Source: Paeniglutamicibacter terrestris
GTDB taxonomy: Bacteria; Actinomycetota; Actinomycetes; Actinomycetales; Micrococcaceae
DNA length: 64,000 nt
Reading direction: 5' to 3'
NCBI RefSeq assembly: GCF_012271785.1
Contig: NZ_JAAWVT010000005.1
Location: forward strand, 186,001-250,000
A program made the translations under genes and the position numbers. The notes beneath the pieces were generated by a model, which ran no database searches, was not told where the DNA came from, and was given only the letters and a program-made list of their open reading frames with translations. This document shows, one piece after another, positions 34,756 through 43,135 of the stretch; the first letter of the stretch is position 1, and every line of letters starts with the position of its first letter.

Positions 34756-36525
34756 TTACTCGCCGATGGAGGCCAGTACGGCCCCGGCGGAAACCGTGTC
34801 ACCCGGAACGGCACTGAGTCCGGACACCACGCCGGCGCAGTGAGCCGTCAACGGCTGCTCCATCTTCATGGCCTCCAAAACCACAATCAGATCACCCTCG
34901 GCCACGATGTCACCCTCGGCGACGGCCACCTTGACGATGGTTCCCTGCATGGGGGAAATCAGATCTGCGCCAGAGGTCGCGGCGGCGGCGGTGCTGCGTG
35001 AGGTCGAACGCTTCTTCTTGCGCGTCTTGCCGTTGCCGCTGGCCGAAACGGTGCCCATGGATGCCGGAAGCACCACCTCAAGGCGCTTGCCTCCGACCTC
35101 AACGGTGATGGCCTGACGCTCGGTGTCCTCGCCCGGAGTACCAGCCGTGGCGGGATCCCATGCCGGGATCTGATTATCGAACTCGGTCTCGATCCAGCGC
35201 GTGTGAACGGTGAAGGCTCCGGCAGCCGGAACAAATGCTGGATCCGCCATCACGGCGCGGTGGAAGGGCAGAACCGTGGGCATGCCTTCGATCTGGAATT
35301 CGGCCAATGCGCGGCGTGCCCGGGCTGCTGCCTGATCGCGCGTGGCACCGGTGACGATGAGCTTGGCGATCATCGAGTCGAAGTTCCCCGAGACGGTTTC
35401 ACCGGCCTCAACACCCGAGTCGATGCGGACTCCCGGACCGGTGGGCAGTGCCATGGTGGTGATGGTGCCCGGTGCCGGCATGAAGCCGCGGCCAGCGTCC
35501 TCGCCATTGATGCGGAACTCGAAGGAGTGTCCGCGGATCTCCGGGTCCTCATAACCCAGGGCCTCGCCACGCGCCAGTCGGAACTGTTCGCGGACCAGGT
35601 CGATGCCGGAGACCTCTTCAGAAACGGTGTGCTCAACCTGCAGGCGGGTGTTGACCTCGAGGAAGGAAATGACGCCATCCTGGGCCACGAGGAACTCGCA
35701 GGTGCCGGCTCCCACGTAGTTTGCCTCGCGCAGGATCGCCTTGGACGCGTTGTAGAGGCGCTCGGTCTGCTCTTGGGTGAGGAATGGCGCGGGGGCCTCC
35801 TCCACAAGCTTCTGGTTGCGGCGCTGGAGCGAGCAGTCGCGGGTGGAAATCACCACGACGTTCCCGTGCGCGTCGGCCAGGCACTGGGTTTCTACGTGGC
35901 GTGGGGCGTCGAGGAAGCGTTCGACGAAGCACTCGCCGCGGCCGAAGGCGGCAATGGCCTCGCGGACGGCGGATTCGTACAATTCGGGGATTTCTTCGCG
36001 GTTGCGCACCACCTTAATGCCGCGCCCACCTCCGCCATAGGCGGCCTTGATGGCCAGCGGCAGTCCGTGGGTATCGGCGAAGGCCAGCACCTCTTCGGTG
36101 GATTCAACGGGGTTCTTGGTGCCCGGAACCAGCGGTGCGCCGACCTTTTCGGCTAAGTGACGGGCCTGAACCTTGTCGCCGAGCTGGTCGATGGCCGCCG
36201 GTGAGGGGCCGATCCAGGTCATTCCGGCGTCGATGACCGCCTGGGCGAACCCGGCATTCTCGGCCAGGAAGCCGTAGCCCGGGTGCACCGCGTCGGCGCC
36301 GGAGCGCTTGGCCACGTCGATGATCTTGTCGATGTCGAGGTACGACTCGGCGGCGGTGGAACCACCCAGTGCGTAGGCCTCGTCGGCCAGACGGGAATGC
36401 AAGGCATCGCGGTCCGGGTCGGCGTAGACCGCAACCGATCCAATGCCCTCATCACGGGCGGCGCGGATGATGCGTACGGCGATTTCTCCGCGATTGGCGA
36501 TGAGAACCTTCGTCAACTGACTCAT
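34756..36525 (-). CDS. accA: Acyl-CoA carboxylase alpha chain (biotin carboxylase + biotin carrier)
   Basis: The 589-residue protein joins a biotin carboxylase (residues 1-450: [22 protein letters not shown]-grasp loop [33 protein letters not shown]) to a C-terminal biotin carrier domain with the biotinyl Lys in [13 protein letters not shown] basic linker near residue 500 ([19 protein letters not shown]) is unusual in its length and charge. Such subunits serve acetyl- and propionyl-CoA carboxylases in Actinobacteria. The ATG at 36525 is preceded by AAGGAG at 12 nt. maf is also near accA3 in mycobacteria, but here other genes lie between them. It could be called accA3/accC-like. Confidence 0.94.
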   Translation of the reverse strand: MSQLTKVLIANRGEIAVRIIRAARDEGIGSVAVYADPDRDALHSRLADEAYALGGSTAAESYLDIDKIIDVAKRSGADAVHPGYGFLAENAGFAQAVIDAGMTWIGPSPAAIDQLGDKVQARHLAEKVGAPLVPGTKNPVESTEEVLAFADTHGLPLAIKAAYGGGGRGIKVVRNREEIPELYESAVREAIAAFGRGECFVERFLDAPRHVETQCLADAHGNVVVISTRDCSLQRRNQKLVEEAPAPFLTQEQTERLYNASKAILREANYVGAGTCEFLVAQDGVISFLEVNTRLQVEHTVSEEVSGIDLVREQFRLARGEALGYEDPEIRGHSFEFRINGEDAGRGFMPAPGTITTMALPTGPGVRIDSGVEAGETVSGNFDSMIAKLIVTGATRDQAAARARRALAEFQIEGMPTVLPFHRAVMADPAFVPAAGAFTVHTRWIETEFDNQIPAWDPATAGTPGEDTERQAITVEVGGKRLEVVLPASMGTVSASGNGKTRKKKRSTSRSTAAAATSGADLISPMQGTIVKVAVAEGDIVAEGDLIVVLEAMKMEQPLTAHCAGVVSGLSAVPGDTVSAGAVLASIGE

Positions 36526-36572
36526 GGCAGGTGCTGTCTCCTTCAAATAAGCTCTTTTGGAGCCTACCTGCG

Positions 36573-36595
36573 TTTGTGGGAACTACACCCACAAA
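36573..36595. promoter_or_regulatory. Inverted repeat upstream of accA
   Basis: TTTGTGGG (36573-36580) and CCCACAAA (36588-36595) form a perfect 8-bp inverted repeat with a 7-nt spacer, 47-70 nt upstream of the accA start. It may be an operator or a leader hairpin. Confidence 0.45.
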
Positions 36596-36627
36596 ACGCC
36601 CGGTGTCGGGAGGAAGTCGCGATTTCT

Positions 36628-36644
36628 TTGTAGGAGTCCTACAA
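36628..36644. promoter_or_regulatory. 17-nt palindrome upstream of accA
   Basis: TTGTAGGA-G-TCCTACAA is perfectly symmetrical around G36636. It lies about 105 nt upstream of the accA ATG and 43 nt beyond the stop of the minus-strand regulator gene, so it most likely belongs to the accA promoter. The site does not match an operator I can name. Confidence 0.5.
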
Positions 36645-36686
36645 GTTTCTGCCACTGGAACCCGATGATGGATCCCCGGACTCGGG

Positions 36687-37001
36687 CTACTGCTTCGCCG
36701 TCGTATTGGCGATGGCGGCGAGCGCCGCAAGGTGCTGCTCCCAGGTCCCGCGGCCCGCAACCGTCAGCGACAGCCAGGTGCGTGGGCGCTTGCCCACGAA
36801 GCCCTTGCGGATCTTGACGATGCCAGCCGCCTCGAGGTGCGAGGCTTGGCGGCTGAGGACCGAATCGGAGACCTGGAGGTGGTCCCGGACTATCGCAAAT
36901 TCGCTCTCGTCGGTCCCGGCGATGGCTGCAACCAACGAGAACCGGACCGGATGCCCCAATTCATCGCTCAATTGGTGACGCGGGTGGTTGAGCTCGGTCA
37001 T
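36687..37001 (-). CDS. Winged-helix transcriptional regulator (MarR/ArsR-like)
   Basis: The 104-residue product starts at an ATG overlapping the upstream stop (ATGA). GHPVRFSLVAAIAGTDESEFAIVRDHLQVSDSVLSRQASHLEAAGIVKIRKGFVGKRPRTWLSLTVAGR is laid out as helix-turn-helix (residues about 32-60) followed by a basic wing. Such small regulators without a sensor domain usually repress their own operon. It is the last of three genes with two membrane proteins, whose promoter contains repeated GGAAAGTACTT elements that are good candidates for its binding site. Confidence 0.85.
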   Translation of the reverse strand: MTELNHPRHQLSDELGHPVRFSLVAAIAGTDESEFAIVRDHLQVSDSVLSRQASHLEAAGIVKIRKGFVGKRPRTWLSLTVAGRGTWEQHLAALAAIANTTAKQ

Positions 37002-37441
37002 TTTTGTGCTTCCAGCCAGGCACCGATCACCGAGTTGAGGGTGATGGCACCGGCAATACAGAGCGTAAACCAGAGCTGGTTCACCGCCACGGTGGTGCCC
37101 AGAGCAACTCCGATAACCCAAAGTATTGCCCAGATGCTCATGAAGCTGAGCCAGCGCTTGCTGAATCCGCGCTTCGTGGAGCGCCCAAAGACCAGCATCA
37201 TCACCATAAAGATGCCCAGCCAGGCCAGCATCGCGAGCAGCGGGACAACGATGAGGGACTGATCAAAGCGGCCGACGAGCCAGAAGGAAATCAGTGACAG
37301 CGAGCTGATGGCACCAAGTCCCAGCAGCATGCAAATGTGCGGCCAGCTGGCCCCGGTGCGCGCTGCGGCCCCAAGTCGTCCGGCCTCCTGCAGCATGGCA
37401 GCAGCCGCCTGCGCGGAGGGCTGGGTCGATTCGGTGCTCAT
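36998..37441 (-). CDS. Four-helix membrane protein, unknown function
   Basis: The 147-residue protein (ATG at 37441, overlapping the upstream stop by 4 nt) has an Ala/Gln-rich cytoplasmic N-terminus (about 30 residues) and four hydrophobic segments: ICMLLGLGAISSLSLISFWL, LIVVPLLAMLAWLGIFMVMML, WAILWVIGVALG and LWFTLCIAGAITLNSVIGAW. A basic loop RSTKRGFSKRW lies between TM2 and TM3. I cannot name the family. Its link with a small regulator and another membrane protein suggests an envelope or stress-response role. Confidence 0.75.
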   Translation of the reverse strand: MSTESTQPSAQAAAAMLQEAGRLGAAARTGASWPHICMLLGLGAISSLSLISFWLVGRFDQSLIVVPLLAMLAWLGIFMVMMLVFGRSTKRGFSKRWLSFMSIWAILWVIGVALGTTVAVNQLWFTLCIAGAITLNSVIGAWLEAQK

Positions 37442-37641
37442 TTTTGCGCCCTCTTCCTGGCAGCAACGGAGGTGGAAACCCAGAGCGCGCCGAGCATGGC
37501 CGCCACCGATGAGCTCATCACCAGCAGTCCGGCGGTGGAGCTGATCAATCCGTAGATGAACAGTCCGACCATGCAGGCGATGCCCATGGCAAAGCCGATC
37601 CAAGCGAACTGTGCTCCGTTGACGCGCTGCGTGTTGTTCAT
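37438..37641 (-). CDS. Small two-helix membrane protein, first gene of a regulator micro-operon
   Basis: The 67-residue product (ATG with GGGAGG 6 nt upstream) has two hydrophobic segments, WIGFAMGIACMVGLFIYGLI and GLLVMSSSVAAMLGALWV, and a basic tail (ARKRAQK). It is the first gene after the promoter at 37671-37708 and overlaps the next gene by 4 nt. No homologue is recognised. Confidence 0.75.
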   Translation of the reverse strand: MNNTQRVNGAQFAWIGFAMGIACMVGLFIYGLISSTAGLLVMSSSVAAMLGALWVSTSVAARKRAQK

Positions 37642-37670
37642 GATTGCCTCCCTGGTGGTGGTGTGACTCC

Positions 37671-37708
37671 AGCTTAGAAAGTACTTTCCAAATTGACAAG
37701 TACTTTCC
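37671..37708 (-). promoter_or_regulatory. Promoter with operator in the spacer
   Basis: On the minus strand, TTGTCA (37699-37694) is a near-consensus -35 and TAAGCT (37676-37671) a -10, separated by exactly 17 bp. The spacer carries the perfect palindrome GAAAGTACTTTC (37677-37688). The sequence GGAAAGTACTT occurs twice, 19 bp apart (37679-37689 and 37698-37708), the second overlapping the -35. This is the layout expected for repression by blocking RNA polymerase, probably by the regulator encoded as third gene. Confidence 0.75.
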
Positions 37709-37821
37709 GAAAAGTTTTCACACGGCCATCCTCGACAGCAACCATTAGCAACCCGCAGCCCACCGCAACACCACGCGGCCCTGTTGGTACCGCGGAAATT
37801 AACTCGGACGTTAACGCAGAA

Positions 37822-37861
37822 GGGGCCAGCACCGGATGCGATTGATCCAGATGCTGGCCCC
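37822..37861. terminator. Terminator hairpin after maf
   Basis: GGGGCCAGCA (37822-37831) pairs perfectly with TGCTGGCCCC (37852-37861), 20 nt past the maf stop. On the minus strand it is followed by TTCTGCG, a poor T-run. Confidence 0.65.
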
Positions 37862-37881
37862 GAGGAGCTAGGCGAGGGTGC

Positions 37882-38616
37882 TTAGACCCACACGTCGGAA
37901 ACGGACAGGCCGGTTTCTGCCAAAAGTTCGCGCAACGTGGAGACGTTGAGTCCGATCACGTTCTGCGCATTGCCCTCGATGCTTCGGATGAAGGCTGCCC
38001 CGCGACCATCGATGGTGAAGCCACCGGCGCACGGCAGCGGTTCTCCGGTGGCCACATAGGCGGCGATCTCATCGGGAGTGACGGACTCAAAATTCACGAT
38101 GGTGGAGGAGAGCGCGCCGATGGTGGCACCTGTGCCACCGTCCCCGTCTTCCTCACTGCGGTTATCAATGAGCCAGTGCCCGGTGTGCAGGATGCCCGAT
38201 TTTCCGCTCATGACTTCCCAGCGTGCGGTGGCCGCCTCGGCGGTGTACGGCTTGCCATAGGCGACACCATCAAATTCGAAGACGGAATCACAACCCAGTA
38301 CCACCGCGCCGTCGGCGTCCTCCGCTGCCGCGACATCCTCGGCCTTGGATTTGGCCAGCAACAGCGCGGTGTCCGCCGGGTTCAACTCCCCAAAGCGCTC
38401 CACCGCCTGGGCCAGGACCGCGTCCTCATCAACGGAAGAGACCTGCACCGCGAAGTCGATGCCGGCATCACGCAGGACCTTGGCCCGCCCCGGGGATGCC
38501 GAGGCGAGGACCAACAGGGGCAGTTCATCGGGATTCTCGATCTCCCCGCGCGGATCAGGTGCCTCGGAGTCGGAGAGCGGGGCTGCGGGGACGGTCTGCT
38601 TCAGATTCTGGCTCAT
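37882..38616 (-). CDS. maf: Maf family nucleotide pyrophosphatase
   Basis: The 244-residue product contains the Maf motifs: LVLASASPGRAKVLRDAGI (phosphate loop), SSVDEDAV, VVLGCDSVFEFDGVAYGKP (with the catalytic Asp) and GAAFIRSIEGNAQNVIGLN. Maf proteins hydrolyse modified or non-canonical nucleotides to monophosphates. The N-terminus carries about 30 extra residues, and a loop near 155-165 (RSEEDGDGGTGA) is longer than usual. The ATG overlaps the MMPL stop by 4 nt, so it is translated with the MMPL exporter, an odd partner. Confidence 0.92.
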   Translation of the reverse strand: MSQNLKQTVPAAPLSDSEAPDPRGEIENPDELPLLVLASASPGRAKVLRDAGIDFAVQVSSVDEDAVLAQAVERFGELNPADTALLLAKSKAEDVAAAEDADGAVVLGCDSVFEFDGVAYGKPYTAEAATARWEVMSGKSGILHTGHWLIDNRSEEDGDGGTGATIGALSSTIVNFESVTPDEIAAYVATGEPLPCAGGFTIDGRGAAFIRSIEGNAQNVIGLNVSTLRELLAETGLSVSDVWV

Positions 38617-41600
38617 GCATCAACCGTATCTCGCGCGGACGGGCCCTGAGTCCCGGACTCGGTGGTGGGTTGGTGCTGCTGCTCAACCAGCGCATTGATC
38701 TTCGTGCCCTCCACATCCACGTCCGGCAGGATTTTATCCAGCCAGCGCGGGATGTACCAGGCCCGGTGACCCAAAAGGTGCATGATCGCTGGGGTGAGCG
38801 TCATGCGCACGATGAACGCATCAAAGAGCACGCCGATGGCCAACGAAAAGCCGATGGCCCGGATCATCGTCAGGTGCGAGAAAACAAACCCGGCGAAGAC
38901 CGATGCCATGATCAGCGCCGCGGCGGTCACCACCGGGGCCGCGTGAGCGAAGCCCGAGCGCACCGCCGCCCGAGCCGGCTGCCCATGCGCAAATGACTCA
39001 CGCATACCGGCCACCAGGAACACCTGGTAATCCATGGCCAGCCCAAAGAGGATGCCGGTGAGCAGGATCGGCAGGAAGCTCATGATGGGCCCCGGTACAT
39101 GCACGTCAAACACGTTGCCCAGCCAGCCGAACTGGTACACGGCAACCGTCGCGCCAAAGGCCGCGGCCAGTGACAGCAGGAAGCCGACGGTGGCCAGCAG
39201 CGGGACCACGATGGAACGGAAGACCAGCAGCAGCAGGATCAGCGAGAGCCCCACCACGATGCCGATGTAGGGCGGCAACGCCTGAGTCAGCTTTTCCGAA
39301 ACGTCGACCTGGGCGGCAACCTGACCCGTGACCGCGATGTGCGCACCGGTGGCCAGTTCGATCTCACCCGCCGCGTCGCGCAACTGGTGGACCAATTGCT
39401 CGGTTTGCTCACTGGAAGGCCCGGCGGCGGGGATGATCTGGATGGCGCCGAGGTTGTGTGTCTCGGTCACCTGCACCGGAATCGCCGCCACGACCCCATC
39501 GATTCTGCGTAGTTCGTCGGCCACATCGAGGTTTGCCTCATCGGCGCCGCGGGCATCAAGCCCACCCGGCAGATCCGCCAATACCAGTAGGGGTCCGTTG
39601 TAGCCGGCACCAAAGGCGTCGCTCATCTGCTCAAACGCCTTGTAGGCGCCGGAGTCCACGGGCTCGGCACTGCCATCTGGAAGAGCTGTGCGCAGCTGTG
39701 TGGCGGGCAGCGCCACGATGACCAACAGGGCGATGCTGGCCAGAGCAGCAATCCATGGACGGCGGGTGACCAGTGCTCCCCAGCCGCGGTTGCCCGCGTC
39801 ATTGGTCGGCAGTTGCGCGCCATCTTCGGTGGATTCGTTGGCCGTGGTGGCCGCCGCGGCTCGGGCCCAGGCCCGCTTGGAGATCAGGCGCGTGCCGATG
39901 ATGCCCAGCATGGCCGGGGTCAGCGTGATGGCGATGAGTACCGCCATCATCACGGTGAACGCGGCGGAAAGCCCCAATACCGAGAGGAACGGGAGTCCCG
40001 GGACGGTGAGTGCGGCCAGCGCAATGACCACGGTGAGTCCGGCGAAGACCACCGCGTTGCCACTGGTGCCGGTGGCCCGGGCGATGGATTCGCCCAGCGG
40101 CACACCCTCGAGCAGCTGCCGGCGGTGCCGGTGCACAATAAACAGTGAGTAGTCGATGCCCACCGCGAGCCCCAGCATCAGTGCCAGCGCGGGGGTAATG
40201 GAGGCCATCTCGATGAGCGAGGAGAACGCGAGCGTTCCGCCCACCCCGGCTCCCACACCCAACACGGCCATCAGTAGCGGCAGACCGGCGGCCACGAGGG
40301 TGCCCAGCATGAGCAGCAGCACCGCTGCGGCAATGGCCAGCCCGATGATCTCCGCTGCGCCAAAGAGGGAGGAGAGGTCCTGGAGGATCTCCTTGGAGAA
40401 GAGCACCTCAACACCCGCTGCCTCAGCTCCGGCGGAAATGGACTGGATTGCGGTGCGATCGGCGGTGCTCAGCGAGTCAGCGGAGCCAACAAAGGTCACG
40501 TTAGCCACCGCGGTGGAGCCATCGGCCGAGACAAAACGCATTCCCGATGTCGCACCGGCCTGACGGGTGGCGAAGTCCAACTCGGCGCGGCCGGTTTCTA
40601 GATCCTTGGCGCCTTGTTCGAGCTTCGCTTCGGCGTCGGGCAGTGCCGCGGTCTTCTCATCAATCTCTTTTTGCCCGGCGACGAGCTTGGCCTGGTTCTC
40701 CTCGATGGTTTTTTCTCCGGCCGCCAGCTTGGCGGCGTTGGCATCAATCTCCGCCTGCCCGGCGGCCAATTGTGCTTTTCCGTCGGCGATGGTGGCGGCC
40801 GCATCCTGAACCTTGGCACGGCTCGCGCGCAGTTCCGCGGCGCCGGCATCCAGCTTCGCCTTGGCCGCGGGGAGCTTGGCGGCGGCACGTTCGAGCTCGG
40901 CGCGCTTCGCCGACAGGGTCTTCTCGCCTGCTGCAAGTTCCTTCGCCCCGGCATCAAGTTTCACCTTGGCCGCATCAAGAGTGCTGAGTCCGGCGGTGGC
41001 CTTGGTGATTTCGCTCAGCGCCGCGTTGGCCTTTTCCTGCGCGCCGACCAGGGTCAAACGCTGCTGGCTCAGGGTGGTGATGGTGGTTTTCTGCGTGGCG
41101 ATTTGGGTTGTCAGCGCGGAAATTTCGGCTGCGTCCTGTTGCTCGGCGGGCAGCTCGGTGGCTGCCTTGAGCTTGTCCTCTGCCGTTTTCTGCGCGGCCT
41201 CTGCCGCGCTGATCCCCGCATCAACCTGCTGCAGCCCGGCGGTGGCTTTGCTCAGTCCGCTGGTGGCTTCGGCCTTCCCCGCGCTGAGCTGCTTGTCTAG
41301 AGTGGAGCGGTCCTTGCCCTGCAAGATGGCGGCAAGGCCCTGCGTATATTGCTCTTCACCGCTCTTGAGTTCCTTGGCGCTGGCGTTGAGCTTGGCTTCG
41401 CCCGCCTTCAGCGCACTGCGCCCGGCCTCAACTTGGCTGCGACCACTTTGGTATTGGCTGTTGCCCGCATCCCAGGTTTTTTGCCCATCGGCCAGTTTCT
41501 TTTGCCCTTCGGCCAGTGTCGCGGCACCGGCGGCTAGTTTTGCCGCTGAGGCATCAAGCGTGTCTTGCCCGGTGGCCAGCGCACTCTTGCCCGCAGCGAG

Positions 41601-42116
41601 TTCGGTCTTGGCGGTGCCGAGCTGCACGCGGCCGGAATCCAGGTCGTCCTGAGCCTTCTTCAGCGCTACCTTGCCGTCGGCCAGGGCCTTGGTGCCATCG
41701 GCCAGCTCCTTGGCTCCAGTATCGAGCTTTTTCTGCCCATCCTTGAGCTTCGGGGTGGCCTCATCAAGCTGGGCCTGTAGCTCAAAGGGCTTGCGGACCT
41801 CGGCGATGGGGGACTGATCGGCAAGATCGTCCAACGAAGCCTCGATGGCCCGGTGCTGTTGCGTATTTAGCGCGCTGCCGTCGGTGGAGCGGAAGACGAT
41901 GGAACCGGTGCCGCCGGCCAGGTTGGGCATCTCGACCTTCATCCGATCCAGCGTCCGTTGCGTCTCGGTGCCCGGGATGGTGAACGTATTGGACAGTTTG
42001 CCCATGAAGGCACCGGCGCTCAGCCCGATCACCAGCAGCACAACACTCCAGGCGGCCACAACGGCCCAGCGCCTTCGGTAGGCCAGCGCGCCCAGACGGT
42101 AAAGGAAGGTAGCCAT
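38613..42116 (-). CDS. MMPL family transporter with long heptad-repeat extracellular domain
   Basis: The 1167-residue RND-type exporter begins at the ATG at 42116, 7 nt after the TetR stop. TM1 is near residues 18-38; five further segments cluster near 585-750 (ALALMLGLAVGIDYSLFIVHRHRRQ is the proton-relay motif), TM7 near 795 and the last five from about 985. The first extracellular loop is enormous: residues about 124-255 and 380-510 consist of heptads L-x-x-G-x-x-x, for example LADGTKA, LAAGKSA and LAEGQKK. This recalls the YhgE/Pip repeats and probably forms long helical hairpins outside the membrane. A TetR gene lies just upstream and maf just downstream, in one operon. Confidence 0.93.
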   Translation of the reverse strand: MATFLYRLGALAYRRRWAVVAAWSVVLLVIGLSAGAFMGKLSNTFTIPGTETQRTLDRMKVEMPNLAGGTGSIVFRSTDGSALNTQQHRAIEASLDDLADQSPIAEVRKPFELQAQLDEATPKLKDGQKKLDTGAKELADGTKALADGKVALKKAQDDLDSGRVQLGTAKTELAAGKSALATGQDTLDASAAKLAAGAATLAEGQKKLADGQKTWDAGNSQYQSGRSQVEAGRSALKAGEAKLNASAKELKSGEEQYTQGLAAILQGKDRSTLDKQLSAGKAEATSGLSKATAGLQQVDAGISAAEAAQKTAEDKLKAATELPAEQQDAAEISALTTQIATQKTTITTLSQQRLTLVGAQEKANAALSEITKATAGLSTLDAAKVKLDAGAKELAAGEKTLSAKRAELERAAAKLPAAKAKLDAGAAELRASRAKVQDAAATIADGKAQLAAGQAEIDANAAKLAAGEKTIEENQAKLVAGQKEIDEKTAALPDAEAKLEQGAKDLETGRAELDFATRQAGATSGMRFVSADGSTAVANVTFVGSADSLSTADRTAIQSISAGAEAAGVEVLFSKEILQDLSSLFGAAEIIGLAIAAAVLLLMLGTLVAAGLPLLMAVLGVGAGVGGTLAFSSLIEMASITPALALMLGLAVGIDYSLFIVHRHRRQLLEGVPLGESIARATGTSGNAVVFAGLTVVIALAALTVPGLPFLSVLGLSAAFTVMMAVLIAITLTPAMLGIIGTRLISKRAWARAAAATTANESTEDGAQLPTNDAGNRGWGALVTRRPWIAALASIALLVIVALPATQLRTALPDGSAEPVDSGAYKAFEQMSDAFGAGYNGPLLVLADLPGGLDARGADEANLDVADELRRIDGVVAAIPVQVTETHNLGAIQIIPAAGPSSEQTEQLVHQLRDAAGEIELATGAHIAVTGQVAAQVDVSEKLTQALPPYIGIVVGLSLILLLLVFRSIVVPLLATVGFLLSLAAAFGATVAVYQFGWLGNVFDVHVPGPIMSFLPILLTGILFGLAMDYQVFLVAGMRESFAHGQPARAAVRSGFAHAAPVVTAAALIMASVFAGFVFSHLTMIRAIGFSLAIGVLFDAFIVRMTLTPAIMHLLGHRAWYIPRWLDKILPDVDVEGTKINALVEQQHQPTTESGTQGPSARDTVDA

Positions 42117-42123
42117 GGTGCTC

Positions 42124-42783
42124 TTAGGCCTTTCGTAGGTGCGCGGCACGCTGTTGGAGGGAGGGGAAGCCGTCGCGCAATTGCGCGATGGCGTCTGCGA
42201 GGGTGGTGCGCAACATGTCGATGCGCAGGCCGTCGGTGGGATCTGGATTTTCTTCCAGCTCGCGAGCCCACGTTGTAAACGCTGCCTTGCCCGCGCCCAC
42301 GATGCAGTGGGCGAAAACTGACGCCGCCAGCTCCGTGCCCTGCGGTGCCCTGGCGATGATCAGCTCGGTGAGGGAATCGGTGCAGTTTTCCCACGCTTCG
42401 AGCTGCACCCTGGCCATCTGCGAGTGGGTGTTGATGTGCAGGCAGAGCTCCGCCATGGGCTCTAGCAGCTTGGGGTCAACCAGGGATTTGACCACTGTGA
42501 CGGCAGCGGAGAGCAGGTCGATATCGGTGTCCAGCTCATCCAACACGGCCACGGCGTTCTCTAACAGGCGCTTGGTGGGTTCGTTGAGCGCTGCCTCGAT
42601 GGACGCGAAGTAGTTGAAGAAGGTACGCCGCGAGACGTTCGCCGCTTCGGCCACGGATTCGGCCGTCAGTGACTCATATCCGTGGGTTTGAAGTTGGTGG
42701 AAGGCGGCGTCAACAATGGCGGCGCGCGTCGCGGTCTTATTTAGTTCGCGCCGTGTAGGCGCTGAAGTATCGGGAGAACTCAC
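42124..42783 (-). CDS. TetR family regulator of the MMPL operon
   Basis: The 219-residue product (GTG start) has the TetR DNA-binding domain RAAIVDAAFHQLQTHGYESLTAESVAEAANVSRRTFFNYFASIEAAL, then an all-helical C-terminal domain. It is 7 nt from the MMPL start and therefore probably controls its own operon in response to a substrate of that exporter. A palindrome TGCAA-AC-TTGCA lies 15 nt upstream of the start. Confidence 0.9.
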   Translation of the reverse strand: MSSPDTSAPTRRELNKTATRAAIVDAAFHQLQTHGYESLTAESVAEAANVSRRTFFNYFASIEAALNEPTKRLLENAVAVLDELDTDIDLLSAAVTVVKSLVDPKLLEPMAELCLHINTHSQMARVQLEAWENCTDSLTELIIARAPQGTELAASVFAHCIVGAGKAAFTTWARELEENPDPTDGLRIDMLRTTLADAIAQLRDGFPSLQQRAAHLRKA

Positions 42784-42797
42784 ATTTATACACTACG

Positions 42798-42809
42798 TGC
42801 AAACTTGCA
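42798..42809. promoter_or_regulatory. Candidate TetR operator
   Basis: TGCAA-AC-TTGCA is a perfect 5-2-5 palindrome just upstream of the TetR gene, in flanks that extend the symmetry imperfectly (ACG...GCCGT). Its place fits autorepression; no -35/-10 pair was assigned with confidence. Confidence 0.45.
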
Positions 42810-43010
42810 TGCCGTGCAATTTTCTAGGCGATTCGGTTCCAGACGATTTCCGGGGCTTCCTATATCCAGCCAGGAGCTGGCTCTCCCCGGCTGCCGCACG
42901 CAAACCGCCCAACTCCACCATCGGTTCATCCTTGGGGAGCATAAAACGCGTGCCGCACCGATGAATCACCAATCCAAGGCCAATAACCGTGCGGCTCTAG
43001 ATGCAGCAAA

Positions 43011-43070
43011 GGCCAGCTAGACCAGGATTGCCCCGCACCCGGCGGGGGAACAATCTTGGTGTAGCTGGCC
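43011..43070. terminator. Long imperfect hairpin
   Basis: GGCCAGCTA (43011-43019) pairs with TAGCTGGCC (43062-43070). Further pairings inside (ACCA/TGGT, GATTG/CAATC, CCGC/GCGG) make a nearly 25-bp rod. It lies between the TetR promoter region and the DAACS gene stop and may end that transcript from the minus strand. No other gene is seen in 42784-43135. Confidence 0.65.
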
Positions 43071-43099
43071 TGAGTGAAATTCTGAGCTAAGACTCAGTT

Positions 43100-43130
43100 C
43101 CGGTAGCGCCGCGATAGCTCGCGGCACCGG
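43100..43130. terminator. Hairpin after the DAACS gene
   Basis: GCCGCGA (43108-43114) pairs with TCGCGGC (43119-43125) and is extended by CCGGT/ACCGG (43100-43104 and 43126-43130). It starts 6 nt past the stop on the minus strand. No T-run is seen; it may act together with the rod at 43011-43070. Confidence 0.5.
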
Positions 43131-43135
43131 CGGAA

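Noticed and set aside
40700-41850. Repetitive DNA resembling a tandem-repeat or CRISPR array
   Set aside because: The repetition comes from heptads in the MMPL loop; units differ at the DNA level and there are no spacers.
42784-42790. TATAAAT next to the TetR start as a -10 box for a leaderless transcript
   Set aside because: It lies only about one base before the GTG, too close for a -10 to place the start point at or before the first codon.
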